DNA of 64,000 nucleotides from contig NC_133166.1 of assembly GCF_040802235.1 (NCBI RefSeq), positions 118,186,991 to 118,250,990 of the forward strand, written 5' to 3'. The notes under the pieces are model-generated. The model saw only the letters and a list, made by a program, of their open reading frames with translations, did not search any database and had not been told where the DNA came from. Positions 12,302 to 23,530 of this stretch are shown piece after piece. The stretch comes from Manis javanica. Taxonomy: Eukaryota > Chordata > Mammalia > Pholidota > Manidae. The position numbers and the translations under genes are program-made. Every line of letters begins with the position of its first letter. Positions within the stretch are counted from its first letter, which is position 1.

Positions 12302-12356
12302 CCTCATAGCAGCAAAGGGCCAGAGAGACCAGAAGGACAGGCAGGGACAGCCTCAC
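12302..12356 (-). pseudogene. Secretoglobin 1D-like relic, exon 1 only
   Basis: Read on the minus strand, the 55-nt exon encodes RLSLPVLLVSLALCCYEG after its first codon. This is a near match to the SCGB1D (lipophilin A/B) signal peptide, followed by a GTGAGT donor at 12301. Length and phase (18 codons plus one base) are those of secretoglobin exon 1. The first codon is GTG where family members have ATG, and the next upstream in-frame stop (TGA) is reached without an ATG. I could not find exons 2 and 3 in the 6 kb downstream. Position (the next feature after INCENP) and strand match SCGB1D1 in human. It is probably a decayed gene; use of another start or an unrecognised downstream exon cannot be ruled out. 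Confidence 0.7.
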
Positions 12357-12419
12357 GGCTTCTTGTGCTTTCAGATTTCGGCTTCAGCTGATGATGGACA
12401 ATTAGGAGTTGGAGGAGTG

Positions 12420-12489
12420 TTAATTTTCACAACAACCCAATGAGTAGGAAGATAATGAAACTGATTGGCCAAACTGGGATACTTGGAGG
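12420..12489 (+). repeat. Exact 70-bp direct repeat, copy 2
   Basis: Identical to 10162-10231. Here the surrounding sequence is not MIR, so this appears to be the inserted copy. It begins 64 bases upstream of the SCGB1D-like first codon, in what would be the promoter-proximal region. Confidence 0.97.
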
Positions 12490-13639
12490 GGCTTGGGGAG
12501 CCCAGGGCTACTTGTACCCGGATAGCCTCCCAAATTGACACGTGGCAGGTCACAAGACCTGGCTTCCAGCCCTCCCGTCCTCACTCAGGGCTGACTGCAC
12601 CCATCAGTGCGACAGACCCCCAAGACCTGGTCAGATTACCCATGTACAGGCATTGCTGGCACCACACGCCTCTCCTTTACAGCAAAAACCAGGTTGTTCT
12701 ACTAATGTGTAATCAGTTCATTGGTGTCAGGCCCACCAGAATTCAGCTGCAAATTGCAGGAGGCAGTGTTTGGTTTTACTGATCTTTACTTAGCAGAGCG
12801 CCCAGCTCAGAAAAGAGAATAAGCAAATATCCCCTGAATAAATGAATATGAACTAACAAACCCCTACCCTTGGTTAGGGTGCACTGTTACTGCAAAACGA
12901 CGCCTGCTATGCCAAGCTCCCCTTTGGGCGGTTGAGGGAGAAAGGTCAGGAGCGTGGGACAACAGTGAAAGGAATCAGTAGTTTTCAGTATCTCAAGAGA
13001 AGACTGCAAAGTGCAAGACTTGTCTCTCCAACCATGAATTTCCTCACAAATGTTTCCAAAATATATTGGAAGAGATTTCAAATCAAATCAAGCTGCAAAT
13101 TGATAACAAGAAGCCTCTTTTTAGTTATACGCATCAAACAGAAGGAGCACACTTCTGAGTCATCAGGGCACTGGCAGCAGAGTCAGGCTCGCCCTCCCCC
13201 CTCCCCAACCAGAACAGACGGCTCTGCGGAAGCACAGAGAGAGGCACGGGAATTCTCAGCCAAGGCGCCAGGAAGTCAGTCTGGGTATACGGAGGGGCAC
13301 ATTGGGGGGCCACAGGGGATATTCAGGATTTTGACATGAAGAAACGTTTGGAGGAGGAATCCTGAGGGAAGACAAGGCAGCGTAAACCACGTGGCTTGTT
13401 GGGAACAACAGGTGTCCAGGTCACCCGACTCACGCCACAGCGCCTGGTGGAAGAGGGAAGGCTTTGTGACTTGAGACAGGAAGGCAAAATCCAGGAGAGA
13501 TTCCATTTTCCATTTGGGGTGATGGCAGCAGAATGGGTAGGTGAGCTGAGTCGCACCTAGGCCTGCTTTCCTGGCACTTGCATGAGTTCAGATGTCAAGT
13601 CAAAATCACATGAAGTTTCACAACCCATTAGGATGGCTA
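12490..13639. other. Intergenic DNA, no gene seen
   Basis: No supported exon, RNA gene or clear repeat. This is the region upstream of the SCGB1D-like exon 1. The open frames (for example 12932-13339) show no family resemblance. Confidence 0.4.
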
Positions 13640-14555
13640 CTGTTAAAAAAAATAAAAAAGGGATAGCGAGAGAGAAAGAGAAAGAAAATAGTAAGTGTTG
13701 GTAAGGATGTGGAGAAACAGGAACACTTGTGCATTTTTGATGGGAATGTAAAATGGTGCAGCCGTTAAGGAGAAAAGTGTAGAGGCCCCCTCAGAAATTA
13801 AAAATAGAATTATTATATGATCAATCAAGTTCATCTCTGAGTGTATATGCAAAAGAATTGAAAGCAGGGTCTCAAACTCATATTTGCATACCCATGTTCG
13901 TAACAGCATTATTCATAACAGCCAAGAGGTGGAAGCAGCCTAAGGGTCCACTGAGAGATGAATGGATAAGCAAAATGTGGTACATACATGCAGTGAAATA
14001 TTATTCTTATTTAGCATTATAATGTCAGGAAATTCTGCCACATGCTCCAACATGGACGGATCATAAGGACAGTACACCAAGTGAAATAAGACAATCATAA
14101 AAAGACAAATACTGTATAGCCCACTTATGTGAGGTCTCTAGAGTAGTTCAAACTCATAGAAACAGAGAATAGAATGGTGGGGGAGGGAAATATGATGTCC
14201 AGTAAAAATCGAGTTATCTAAATAACAGTGAGCTGGTTATATCTGGAAACAGCATTGTGAGAGTCCATACAGGTCCTCTGGGATGCAAAAGTTTCTGTAG
14301 TTAATAATAACAGTGGTAATAAAAAGAGCAGCAACTCTTGTTTGATTGCTGGCTATGGCCCGATAATGGGCAAACATATCTTATCCTATTCAATCATTGC
14401 TACAAATCTACAGGCTGTTACGTTCTCATTTTAACGGCTGAGTACTAATTTGCGCACGCACCAATGTAAGGGGCATATCCGCATTTTCTATGCTTTGCTC
14501 AATTTGCCTGTGAACCTAGAACTGCTCTAAAAAAAGTAAAGACTATTAGAAAAGG
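13640..14555 (+). mobile_element. Old L1, 3' end of ORF2 and 3' UTR, sense
   Basis: The order 'ttggtaaggatgtggagaaa', 'gtgcatttttgatgggaatg', 'gaaagcagggtctcaaactc', 'acagccaagaggtgg', 'gatgaatggataagcaaaatg' and 'agtgaaataagacaatc' is the classic 3' portion of L1 ORF2 and its 3' UTR. Many substitutions and stops make it inactive and old. Confidence 0.9.
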
Positions 14556-14739
14556 GAAACATTTTGTTAAAAATATTCTTTTCAAACCAAGAAAATAGTC
14601 AGGTGAAAAAATAAATCAATGAATTAATCACTATATATAGCTAAAGGATCAGCTATCAGGGAAATCTAAAATAATCTACTGAAAACATCTATTAGACCTG
14701 ATAAAAGTTCATTATGTAACTGGATTTAAGATCAGCATA

Positions 14740-15845
14740 TAAACATCAATCAGTTTCCTATTAACCTGCTATTACTATTATATGACATCATGGAAAACAA
14801 TGATACCATTGGAAACAGAAACAACAGCAGCAAGAAAACTATATGAAAATATCCATAAGTGGAAATATGTAAACTTTTCGGGATAAAATAATGAAACTTT
14901 AATCACAGATATAAAAGGGAGTCTATAAAAATGGAAGCAAACACCTTGTTCCTGTAAGAAATATTAGAAAATTGAAAGAAGTCAACTACTGTCAAATAAT
15001 TCTACAGATTCAATGCTACCCCCACCAGAATCCTTACAGGATAGTTGTGAGCTCTGTTTAGAATTCTAAAATACTGTTTGGATGATTCCGCATTAGAATG
15101 TTTTCATTTATTCAGCAGAGGGAGGGAGGCTGACTTTGGGTCCAGACCCGGGGGGCTCAGAGTCAGTTCTGGCATCTCTGCTGTGGGATTTAGGCAAGGC
15201 GCTCGGCCTCCCAGCCTCGCTTTCCTCTTCTGTAGAATGAGGGTGATATAATGGCCCCCACCACATAGATTTGTGTTAGAATAAGTGAATTCATGCAGGA
15301 ATAATGTCCAGCACAGTGTGGGCCAGGAAATGTTGGTTACTACACATCTGTAATGAAAAGGAGGAATATGTGTAAGATGTCAAACACCTCTTTCCCAAGA
15401 TCAAATAAACTGAATCGAACAGACTGTGCCAATGAGGAATGTTTGCTCATCCTAAATGCTAACAAAGGGTGCTGCAGAATTTGGCTCTGGTTCCACTGAG
15501 AATTCTCTCAGTTAAAATATTACTTTTTGATAGTTCATTTTTTCATCTAAGTGACTGTCCGTGTGAATTTAAAATTCTAAATACTGAACATTGGAACTGA
15601 GGGTAGAGGAGCCTGGTTGGTGGGGATAGATATTATTTACCCCCAAGCCCCTCAGGGTCACTGGGCTCCTGTCCTCAGCACTGGGCGCACGTGTCCTTTT
15701 TGGCTGGGGTTGAAACCTCAGGGCTTCTCCAGGATTTAAATCTCTAACTGGTTAAAATGTACATGGGGGATAGAAACATTTAAGACATCACTTCTGGATT
15801 GTAATGTCCACAATTCACTTCCGCAATAAATGCATCACACGCTCC
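14740..15845 (+). repeat. Duplicated block, copy B (partner at 490-1560)
   Basis: Homologous to 490-1560 in the same orientation, about 14.3 kb away. The shared part starts in an old L1 piece, passes through a MIR-like piece (about 15120-15360) and continues through sequence with no repeat identity to about 15845. Small indels, such as near 14790-14830, distinguish the two. It lies upstream of the SCGB1D-like exon with respect to that gene's direction. Confidence 0.85.
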
Positions 15846-16675
15846 CTGGATGCCCGAGCCTCATTCCCAGGAAGGCTGGGTCTGCCCACCCAGACTCATT
15901 TTGCCTCAGTAATACAATTTTGACTTTCTGTTTGATAACTTCGACCTTATAGAAATGTCGCCCTGACAGGTTCACTAGAAGAACAGCTGTCACGTTCACC
16001 CAGATCCACCTGCCACTGGCTTACTCCAGTACACAGTCTCTCTGGGGGAATTCTACAGAAAAAGACTATGACCAAGAGCCTCAACTTATCAGACAAATTT
16101 TCCCACGATATGCAAAGTCTTAAACATCCGACTACAACCATACATCTCACCCTCACCCCAGAGCTCTGGCAACATCAAACACAAATCTAGCGGCAAACCA
16201 AGGACTAAATAAATGACGTGGAAGAAGCCTAAGGTGGCCTAGAGCTCTGTCAGTGACACAGTAAACACACAGGCTGCATCCTATGAGCTGTGGAGCACTG
16301 CACGTGTGCAATCGTCACAGGCCCGTGAGATTTCCAGGTAGCACACCAGTGATTTTCTTCCACCCTTAGAAGGCACTTGGATGTCAGGGGCTGTCCATCC
16401 ATCCTAAGCTCCTTTTCAGCAGCAGCCAAGCAACAGGTCAAGGTGAAACTCTGCAACAATATATGTGTTCTACCTGGGTATGATGTCACAGAAAGCAGTC
16501 TCAGAGGGAGGAAGAACTGCTGTGCAGGCAGGAAGGCCAGGTGCTAACTGCTCTCCTTGGCCATCCCCAGTCAGTAAGGCATGTGGTGTCCCTGGGGTAC
16601 ACTCTCCTCATTGTAAGTGGGCCCCGCATGTGAATGAGAAACGAAGTCAGCAAGTCACAGGCCCATGGAACGGGG

Positions 16676-16708
<33 letters not shown>

Positions 16709-19700
16709 ACGCGCGCAAACACATAGGATGATGACCATCAGATTTTTCTCCATCTGGGGGAAAGCATCAACTCTTTGGCATCAACAGGTTGAAGAGGTTT
16801 ATTTATGAATTTTGGAAGAACTGCATGAAGAAGGAAGCCGGATAACCTCAGGACTTGTGAGATGGGCCAGGAAGCTGAGCAGCTGAAGAGCCTCAAGAAT
16901 ATTTGTGTTAGGTTTGTTTACCATGTTGTGGGCGACAAGCCACCAGCGGTTAGCAGTTACTAACTCTTCTGAGGATCAGACAAAAGGCCTCCAACTGGCT
17001 GAAAATAAGAAGATTCTGTAGTTTACAGTTATGTGCCAGAAAGGGTCCTTCTTCGTCCCAGAGTTGCTCTGTCCTACTCATCTGTCTATTGCTAGAACTG
17101 AGCGCCTGCGAGTCACATATCCCAGACTGAGTTACGGGCTGCCTTCCCGTTAGTGTCTCCGCTGGAAGGCACTGATGGGAGACTGAAGGCAGGAAGAGGG
17201 CAGAAGTCACGACTCAGCCTTTGACATCACTTCTGGCGGCGGCTGAGCAGCAGGGTGTATAGCACCCCAAGACCCCGGGATCAGCATCATGCACTGGGGC
17301 GGCCTGGGTTCTTGCTCAGGCAGCTTGGTTCCAATGACAGCAACCTCGGCGGCCAGGGGTCTGGGCAGCACCATTTCCCTTCTTCTCTTCCAGTTCCAGG
17401 AGTGGCAGTGTCTTCCTGCAGTTTCTAATCAGTGGGCATCCTTCGTATCTCCCTATTTTGCTTTCAAGCATTTTAACCACTTTTATTACCAATTCTCCCT
17501 GTTCAGTATACCTAGAATGTTTTCTACTTCCTTTATTGATAAACTAAGTGATAAACGTTGGAAACGGACTATTTATAGCTATGTGATTATATGCATGGAA
17601 ATTCATTACCTGCAGAATAACAAAGGGGAGAGAGAAGCCCCACCACGGGCAGGACTGTGGTCACTCTGAAGGCCAGTTAGAGACAAAGTTGAGGTGTCAA
17701 CACACTGTAAGGCCCTAATGTTTCACCTTCTCTGGACAGATACTCTGACATCTTCAACGGCATGTGATCAGTGCCATTACCAATACTCAGACATTTTATT
17801 CATCCACGGCTCATTTGATAATTGATACTACATGATATTCTGTGATGTTGCATTATCTCTGCCTCATCAACTGACCTTTAGCCACTTAATGTGGCTAAAG
17901 AAAATCAGTTGTATGAAGATTTACTTCTGTCTTCTGTGGTGAAACACTGCATAGTGAGCAAAGACGGAGGGGCCTGGGTGAGGGAGCTGTCCAGTGCTGG
18001 GTATGCGTTTCTACTATCATCCTTTCCTAGTTTCCGCTTCAATAATTATTCAAGTCCTACCTTCAAGTTTAAGTCCTCTGTTGCGCACAAGCTCCTCACT
18101 TTAAAGGCGTTTTCTCCCACAGCTGGACCTGAGTGTCCTCCAGGTTTCTGTCCCAGCAGATTTCATCCCATCCACTCTCCATCAACCAGGAATTTTTAAA
18201 CACTTCTAATCAAATGTTGTCGCTTTGTTTTCTCCACCACGGCTGTGGAGTTTACTCCTTATTCTTCTGTGTTGTTTTAATATCATTTTTATTGTTTGAG
18301 GGATTTTGAAAGAGGACGGGCAGAGATTAAACTTGTTTTCACTCTGTGGTCTTGATCCAGTGTCAGGTGTATTTGATTTCTCTTATCAGTTGCTTTGACT
18401 GACAGATAACTGGGCTGATCACGGTTTGTGGAAGCAGACAGAAGTTGTGCCAGTAAAGCAAATATAACTCCCTCTAAATCTCCTTTCCACATTTACTTCT
18501 GTATTGAAAATCACTGATTTCTTTTATTTGATGGTAGTGACAAAAAGAAGATAATTCCAGGGAAAGGAGTTATAGCACAACAGGGAAATAAAGCGTTGCA
18601 GTGATGTTTAAGGGAGAAAATGAATCCAGCTTCCCATATTCTAGTTTTAAGTATTTCTGTCCTGAGGCTGCCACTGACTGGGTGTCCTGATGCCTTCCCA
18701 GGATCAACAGGGAAGAAGCAGGGAGAGTGATCAGTAACATCAAAGGTTTGAGGGGTGGATCTAGTTGTCCCACTCTGGGGCTTATGAACTATGTTAGCCT
18801 GGGAGAGTCACTTATCTTTGTAAGTTTCAGTAAATGGGGGCCACCCTTTCTTCACAAGAAAATCATAGGAATTAAATATTACATATGTAAAACACGCAGC
18901 GTTGCGCTCTGCTCAGGTTATCCCTTTAACAGGGCCCATAAATCCAGAAAGGGTCATGCCTCTGCAAAGGAGGCGCATTTGAGTCATCTTCACTTCCACC
19001 CTAGCTTCATCCTCCAAACTGTCTTTCCTCTCCTTCTACACTCCACCAGCATGATTCTTGATCTGTCCCTCGGCTACCTCTGCCCTCAACAGCCAACACT
19101 TTACTTGGGATCTACTCTGTTTGGGTCTCGTAATTCATCAGCCTATGTTGCCCTCACTTCTCATCTTCTGCTCTGTGGGTGTGAAATCTGAAGAGACGGT
19201 CATCAAATACACCTGGCATGATCATTCAGCGTCCCCTTTCGTTGAGAGGAGAAGAGCTGGTCAGTTGTTTTGAACTAGTACAAACCTGAGTAAAAATCAG
19301 TTCCTTTTGGCCCCTTTGACCCTTACATCCAGGAACGGTACTCATAGGCGCCCCCTGGTGGCCAATGATACACATATCGCCATAGTTCAGGGAGAGCTCA
19401 GATTCTATAAGAAATGGGGCCACCTGGAGGTTCAAACCTTAGAGTTGTGTTCAGTTGAAGATCTCACTGGACATTTCCTATTATATGCCAGTCCCATGGG
19501 TTGACCTGATGTGTGCCACTCCCACCTCTATGATAAATTTTAAAAATCTAATGTGTGAATAATTAGAATCCACAAAGGAAATAAGTGAGTGAAAATAATG
19601 GGATAATTAATATTTGAAGTTGGAAATCCATGAGAAAATTCTAAAATTATGGAACAGATCAAGCACCAGGGGAAAAAAGTCCTATAAGCTTCCACTTTGC

Positions 19701-20189
19701 CTGTGACATTTCTGAGACACACAGCAGGGTGGGAAGTTATAAGAGCAGCTCATGTACTCACTGGCTCAGACACATACACGTTGAATTGGGTTGGGTGGCA
19801 TTGACTGAGTTCTCACCTGAGTCCTTACCTGAGTCCAAACTTGCTTGCTCCCCCTGGGAAAGAGAAATATATCCGACCTGCCCTGAACCAGGCGAGGGGG
19901 GGCCTCAAAACCCAGTTTCCCTTCCTTCAACCTCACCCCCAGCCTGACGCCCTACAATGTGAGTGGAGACAGATCCATCTGAATCTTCCTTCCTCCAGCC
20001 TTCTCTCTTCAAACACAACCAGACTTACCGGGTGGTCCCTAAGTGTCTGTCATCTGAGGAGCCCTCCACGAGCACCTTCTTCCCGAGAAGTCACTCCTTG
20101 GGGTCTCGTCAGGCAGAAAAGGACTGAAGAACTTCAACGTCAGGATGATGAGTCCAGAGCAAATGAGTTGGCAAAGGGCAATCAGTGAT
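15846..20189. other. Intergenic DNA, no gene seen
   Basis: It holds a short (GT)n run at about 16682-16708, a MIR-like stretch near 18785-18910 and possible L2 traces near 19010-19100. I recognised no exon on either strand. Confidence 0.4.
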
Positions 20190-20405
20190 TCACCTTCCGT
20201 CTCTATGAATTTGCCTATTCACGTTTCATGTAAGTGGGATCATATAACGGGTAGTCTTTTGTGTCCAACTTCTTTCACTCAGCATAATGTTTTCAAGGTA
20301 TATCGATGTTACAACATGTATCAGTATTTCATTTTTTTTATTGCATTATAATTGACATAAAACCTTATATTAGTTCCAGGTGTATAACACAGTGGGCTCC
20401 ATACC
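20190..20405 (-). mobile_element. Old L1 fragment, antisense
   Basis: The stretch from 'tctatgaatttgcctattcacg' through 'ttcactcagcataatg' to 'ttgcattataattgacataaa' is the reverse of an old L1 3' region (ORF2 end and 3' UTR). It is short and strongly mutated. Confidence 0.7.
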
Positions 20406-22249
20406 ACGTGCCTAAGTGCTCTGTGCCAGAGAGCAGAAACATGACGCTGTCCCACCAAACAGGAAGGGTCCAGATGCTGAACAGCCAAAAAGTGGCAATT
20501 GTGCCCTGCGCATGGACAGCCTTTCTGGGCAGCTGGAGATGCCGACACGCACGAAGCCAGAGCCCCTCCTCCATGGACCATCACAGGGACAGCTCTATAA
20601 GCATTTGACAAGCAAAGTCCTCGACGCCGAGGTCTATGTGAAGCCCGGTGATGGGGTTTCACTTCACCCTCACCGTGAGCATTCTATTCTTATCCCCGTT
20701 CCACAGATAAAGCCCACAGAGGTTGCTTAGGGGCCAAGGAACCATCTGTGGAGCCTTCAACTGAGCAAGTTCACCAGCCTTTCCTCCAGCTCACCTTGCA
20801 GCTGACACATGCTGCTCCCCACCCTTGTCTACCAGACAAACTCCTATGGATCCTTTAAGCCTCTGCTCAAGTAGCCTCCCCAGAGCCTGGACAAGGGCAC
20901 TTTGGACACAGATGGTAGGACTGGTCAGCCTCACCTTTGTGTCCCCACTAAATCCTGCAGCAGGACGGAGCACCCTCCACCCTCCCTCCTCCCACCTCCC
21001 TGGAACTTGGCTTTGTGCTGTGCCCGACACCAGGGCACGTGCAGGCTCCTCCCAGGAGCCCAGGAGAGCTATGTCAGGTGAGGTCAGGGCTGGCTGGGCT
21101 GCTGGGGATAAGCAGCGGCACCAGACACTCCCTGCTCTGGTTTTTAAACACTGCCAACTGCCACCTCAGCCACGAAGGTGACCTTGACTTCCTGGTCCTC
21201 ACACTGGGACTCATCTCCACCTCTGGGGAAGGTTCTCCACGGTCTGAGACCTCCTGCAGCCAGGACAGAGATCTCTTGGACCTGCACAGCTCCATCTGAC
21301 CTCTCAAAGTCTGGGGGCATCAAGATGGGGCCTTTCTCTATTATACAAAAGAAATGCCCAACACTGATACAGAAGGGATGAAAGACCAAATAGTAACCAT
21401 GTGCCTGAGCTTTGGGGATAGAGACCTGAATCTGAATATAAGTACCTCATCTATTCATTGTGATTTTCATCCCTAAGCCTCTGTTTCCTACTCTGTAAAA
21501 TGGAATAAGTGCCCTGCAGGGCTTTACCAGGATAGATGTGAATAATGCAGGTAAAGTGGGCATCATAATGCCTGGCACATATTAAGTTTTTGATAAATGG
21601 AACTGCTGATACTATTCTCGATTTTTGTCATGAATTGCCATAATTAAAATATGCTTGCTTTGGCATATGTTGGTGGTTCCCAAACTAGAATCCCCTCAGG
21701 AGCTCTTAAAGCTCCTATGCCCAGGCTGCATCCTCTACTGATGACATCAGAATGCCTAGGTGCCACCGGGCAGCAAAGTTTGGAGACCTTGGGCATTTAT
21801 CGTCTGGCATGGAGCTCTTATAAGACTGGCCGGATGGGTGTGCTCATGGCAATGTAGCAGATGAGGAACCTAGGAATCAAAGAGGAAAGGTCATCTTGCA
21901 GGTTGATCGCCAGGCCAAGGCAGGAGAGGACTTCTGATCATGGAAACCTTTGCACACATTGGATATGTTCCTGGATGGAAAAGCTCTGCCCTGAGCTTCG
22001 GATCGGTGGCAGGTTTCTGCATTTGGCCACCATCTCCCAGCAAAAGCTGTTTCCTCCTAGACAGACTCCTATAGAGTGACCATCAGCCCAGTGGCCAGTG
22101 GCCATCAGGATAATTTCTGTGACCTCTGTCCAGAAGGCTTGGTGATTATACAAAAATCCTCAGGAGCCTCAGTACAGGGATTTGGTCTGAGAGACAGACT
22201 TAGCTCACTTAGCAACTGTTCCAGTAATGATTTCTTTGATATAAAGAAA
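20406..22249. other. Intergenic DNA with L2, MIR and hAT traces
   Basis: About 20790-20960 resembles an L2 3' region. About 21440-21605 is MIR-like ('cctctgtttcctactctgtaaaatgg' then 'cataatgcctggcacatatt'). About 21665-21760 resembles a short hAT-derived repeat ('ggtggttcccaaac'). No gene supported. Confidence 0.45.
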
Positions 22250-22345
22250 TGATATTTTGACATTGAGGCTTTAGGCAGACAGTTGCCAGTTGACTCAACA
22301 CAACCATTTCCCATCACAGTGTCAGATGGAACAAATCTGAATTCC

Positions 22346-23392
22346 ACTCTGTGTCGGGAGCCAGTCCAAACCCCCAGCCTGATGACACAGTCCGGGCAGC
22401 CGGAGGGCAGGCACTGCACAGCGGCCTTCCCAGAGGAGCAACCCCAATATTCCTCCTGCTCAAAATGCCCCTCTTAATACATTTGCTTATTTCGGTTTCA
22501 ATTCAAGCTGCCCCTTCAAGGAAGAGGCCATATCCAATTCTCCCTGAAAATTTTAGGTACTGGCCCTAAAGGAAATTGGAAAAAACCACTACTGCCCTTG
22601 AGACTACCCCTGATGATGGGAAAGTGAGACCCCATGAATACTGGACCCAAGTTTACGGGGAAAAAGATATGGAAAATTTACCTGGGTTGAGGTGCCTTCC
22701 CCCGCCCCTACATGGCTTCCAAATAGCATATTCGATGATTAATGGCGACAGGTGGGTACAGAGAACAAATGATATTCTTGGCTAGCCTGCCAAAGAACAG
22801 CCTGGCAAACTATAAAACAAATGAGAAAAGGGCATTACCTAACTCCAGATCAGAAAAATCTCCATCGTAAGTCTTCCTGAAAATGGGTCCCAGGCACACT
22901 CCATTAAATTTGTCCCTGCCTGCCAAAAGGTCATCGTGTCCTTTTAGAGCCTCTTTCTTTCCTACTGGAGATGAAGAATGGGAGTATAGCTAGGAAAGAA
23001 TGAGGGCCCTACATAAAAACAATAGAATAGCGAACTTCAGATAGTCATCTGTAAAGAAACCAAGAGTCTGGCACCTACTTAGCCTTTGCAAAATTTTCTA
23101 ACCACAATAACTAGGAACAAAGCTTACTTAGGAAAAAAGCAAACCGCTAGGACATGCCAAGTGATTTAATCTCATTTTCCAAACTCATGCAACTATGCTA
23201 TATGTCAAATGAATGATTGATATCTGCACTTTACTTTATGTGATCAAAGAGTATATAAACAAGCTTCTACTTTTCATTAAAGGCCAGGCCAGCTTAGCAA
23301 CTTTGCTAGTGTCTCCGTCCTCAGTCACTCGCCGACGCTGTTACTCCTTCAGGGACTCCCGGACTCGCTGGAGCTGGACTCCGGCAACTCTG
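22346..23392 (+). mobile_element. Solo endogenous retrovirus LTR with 6-bp target-site duplication
   Basis: The LTR occupies 22352-23386 (1,035 bp). It begins TGTCGGGAGCC and ends ACTCCGGCA, with TG/CA ends and imperfect terminal inverted repeats. It is flanked by the direct repeat ACTCTG at 22346-22351 and 23387-23392. A 6-bp duplication is usual for class II (ERVK-like) elements. Near the 3' side are a TATA-like TATATAAA (about 23251) and an ATTAAA polyadenylation-like signal (about 23278), in sense order for an LTR. No gag, pol or env reading frame was recognised, so this is read as a solo LTR left by recombination. A homologous segment at 32087 lacks the insertion and confirms the borders. 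Confidence 0.85.
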
Positions 23393-23530
23393 TATTTGAA
23401 TGAGCCCTTAAACATTTTTCTTTGCACAGGTAGAATATTTTAGACTAAAGGGTACAGTGCGTATTAATGAATTCTTCATTTTTTGAAGCCCTCCTGTATT
23501 TAGCCTTAATCTTGCCCTAAAGGGAGATCA
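23393..23530 (+). repeat. Right half of a dispersed repeat split by the LTR (partner 32087-32221)
   Basis: TATTTGAATGAGCCCTTAAA and the following 120 bases align with 32095-32221. The left half, about 22250-22345, aligns with 31990-32090. The two halves are contiguous in the partner, so this was one repeat before the LTR inserted. The family was not identified. Confidence 0.7.

Noticed and set aside
23213..23443. 76-codon plus-strand frame near the LTR 3' end
   Set aside because: It spans the LTR end, the target duplication and flank, and has no retroviral protein features.
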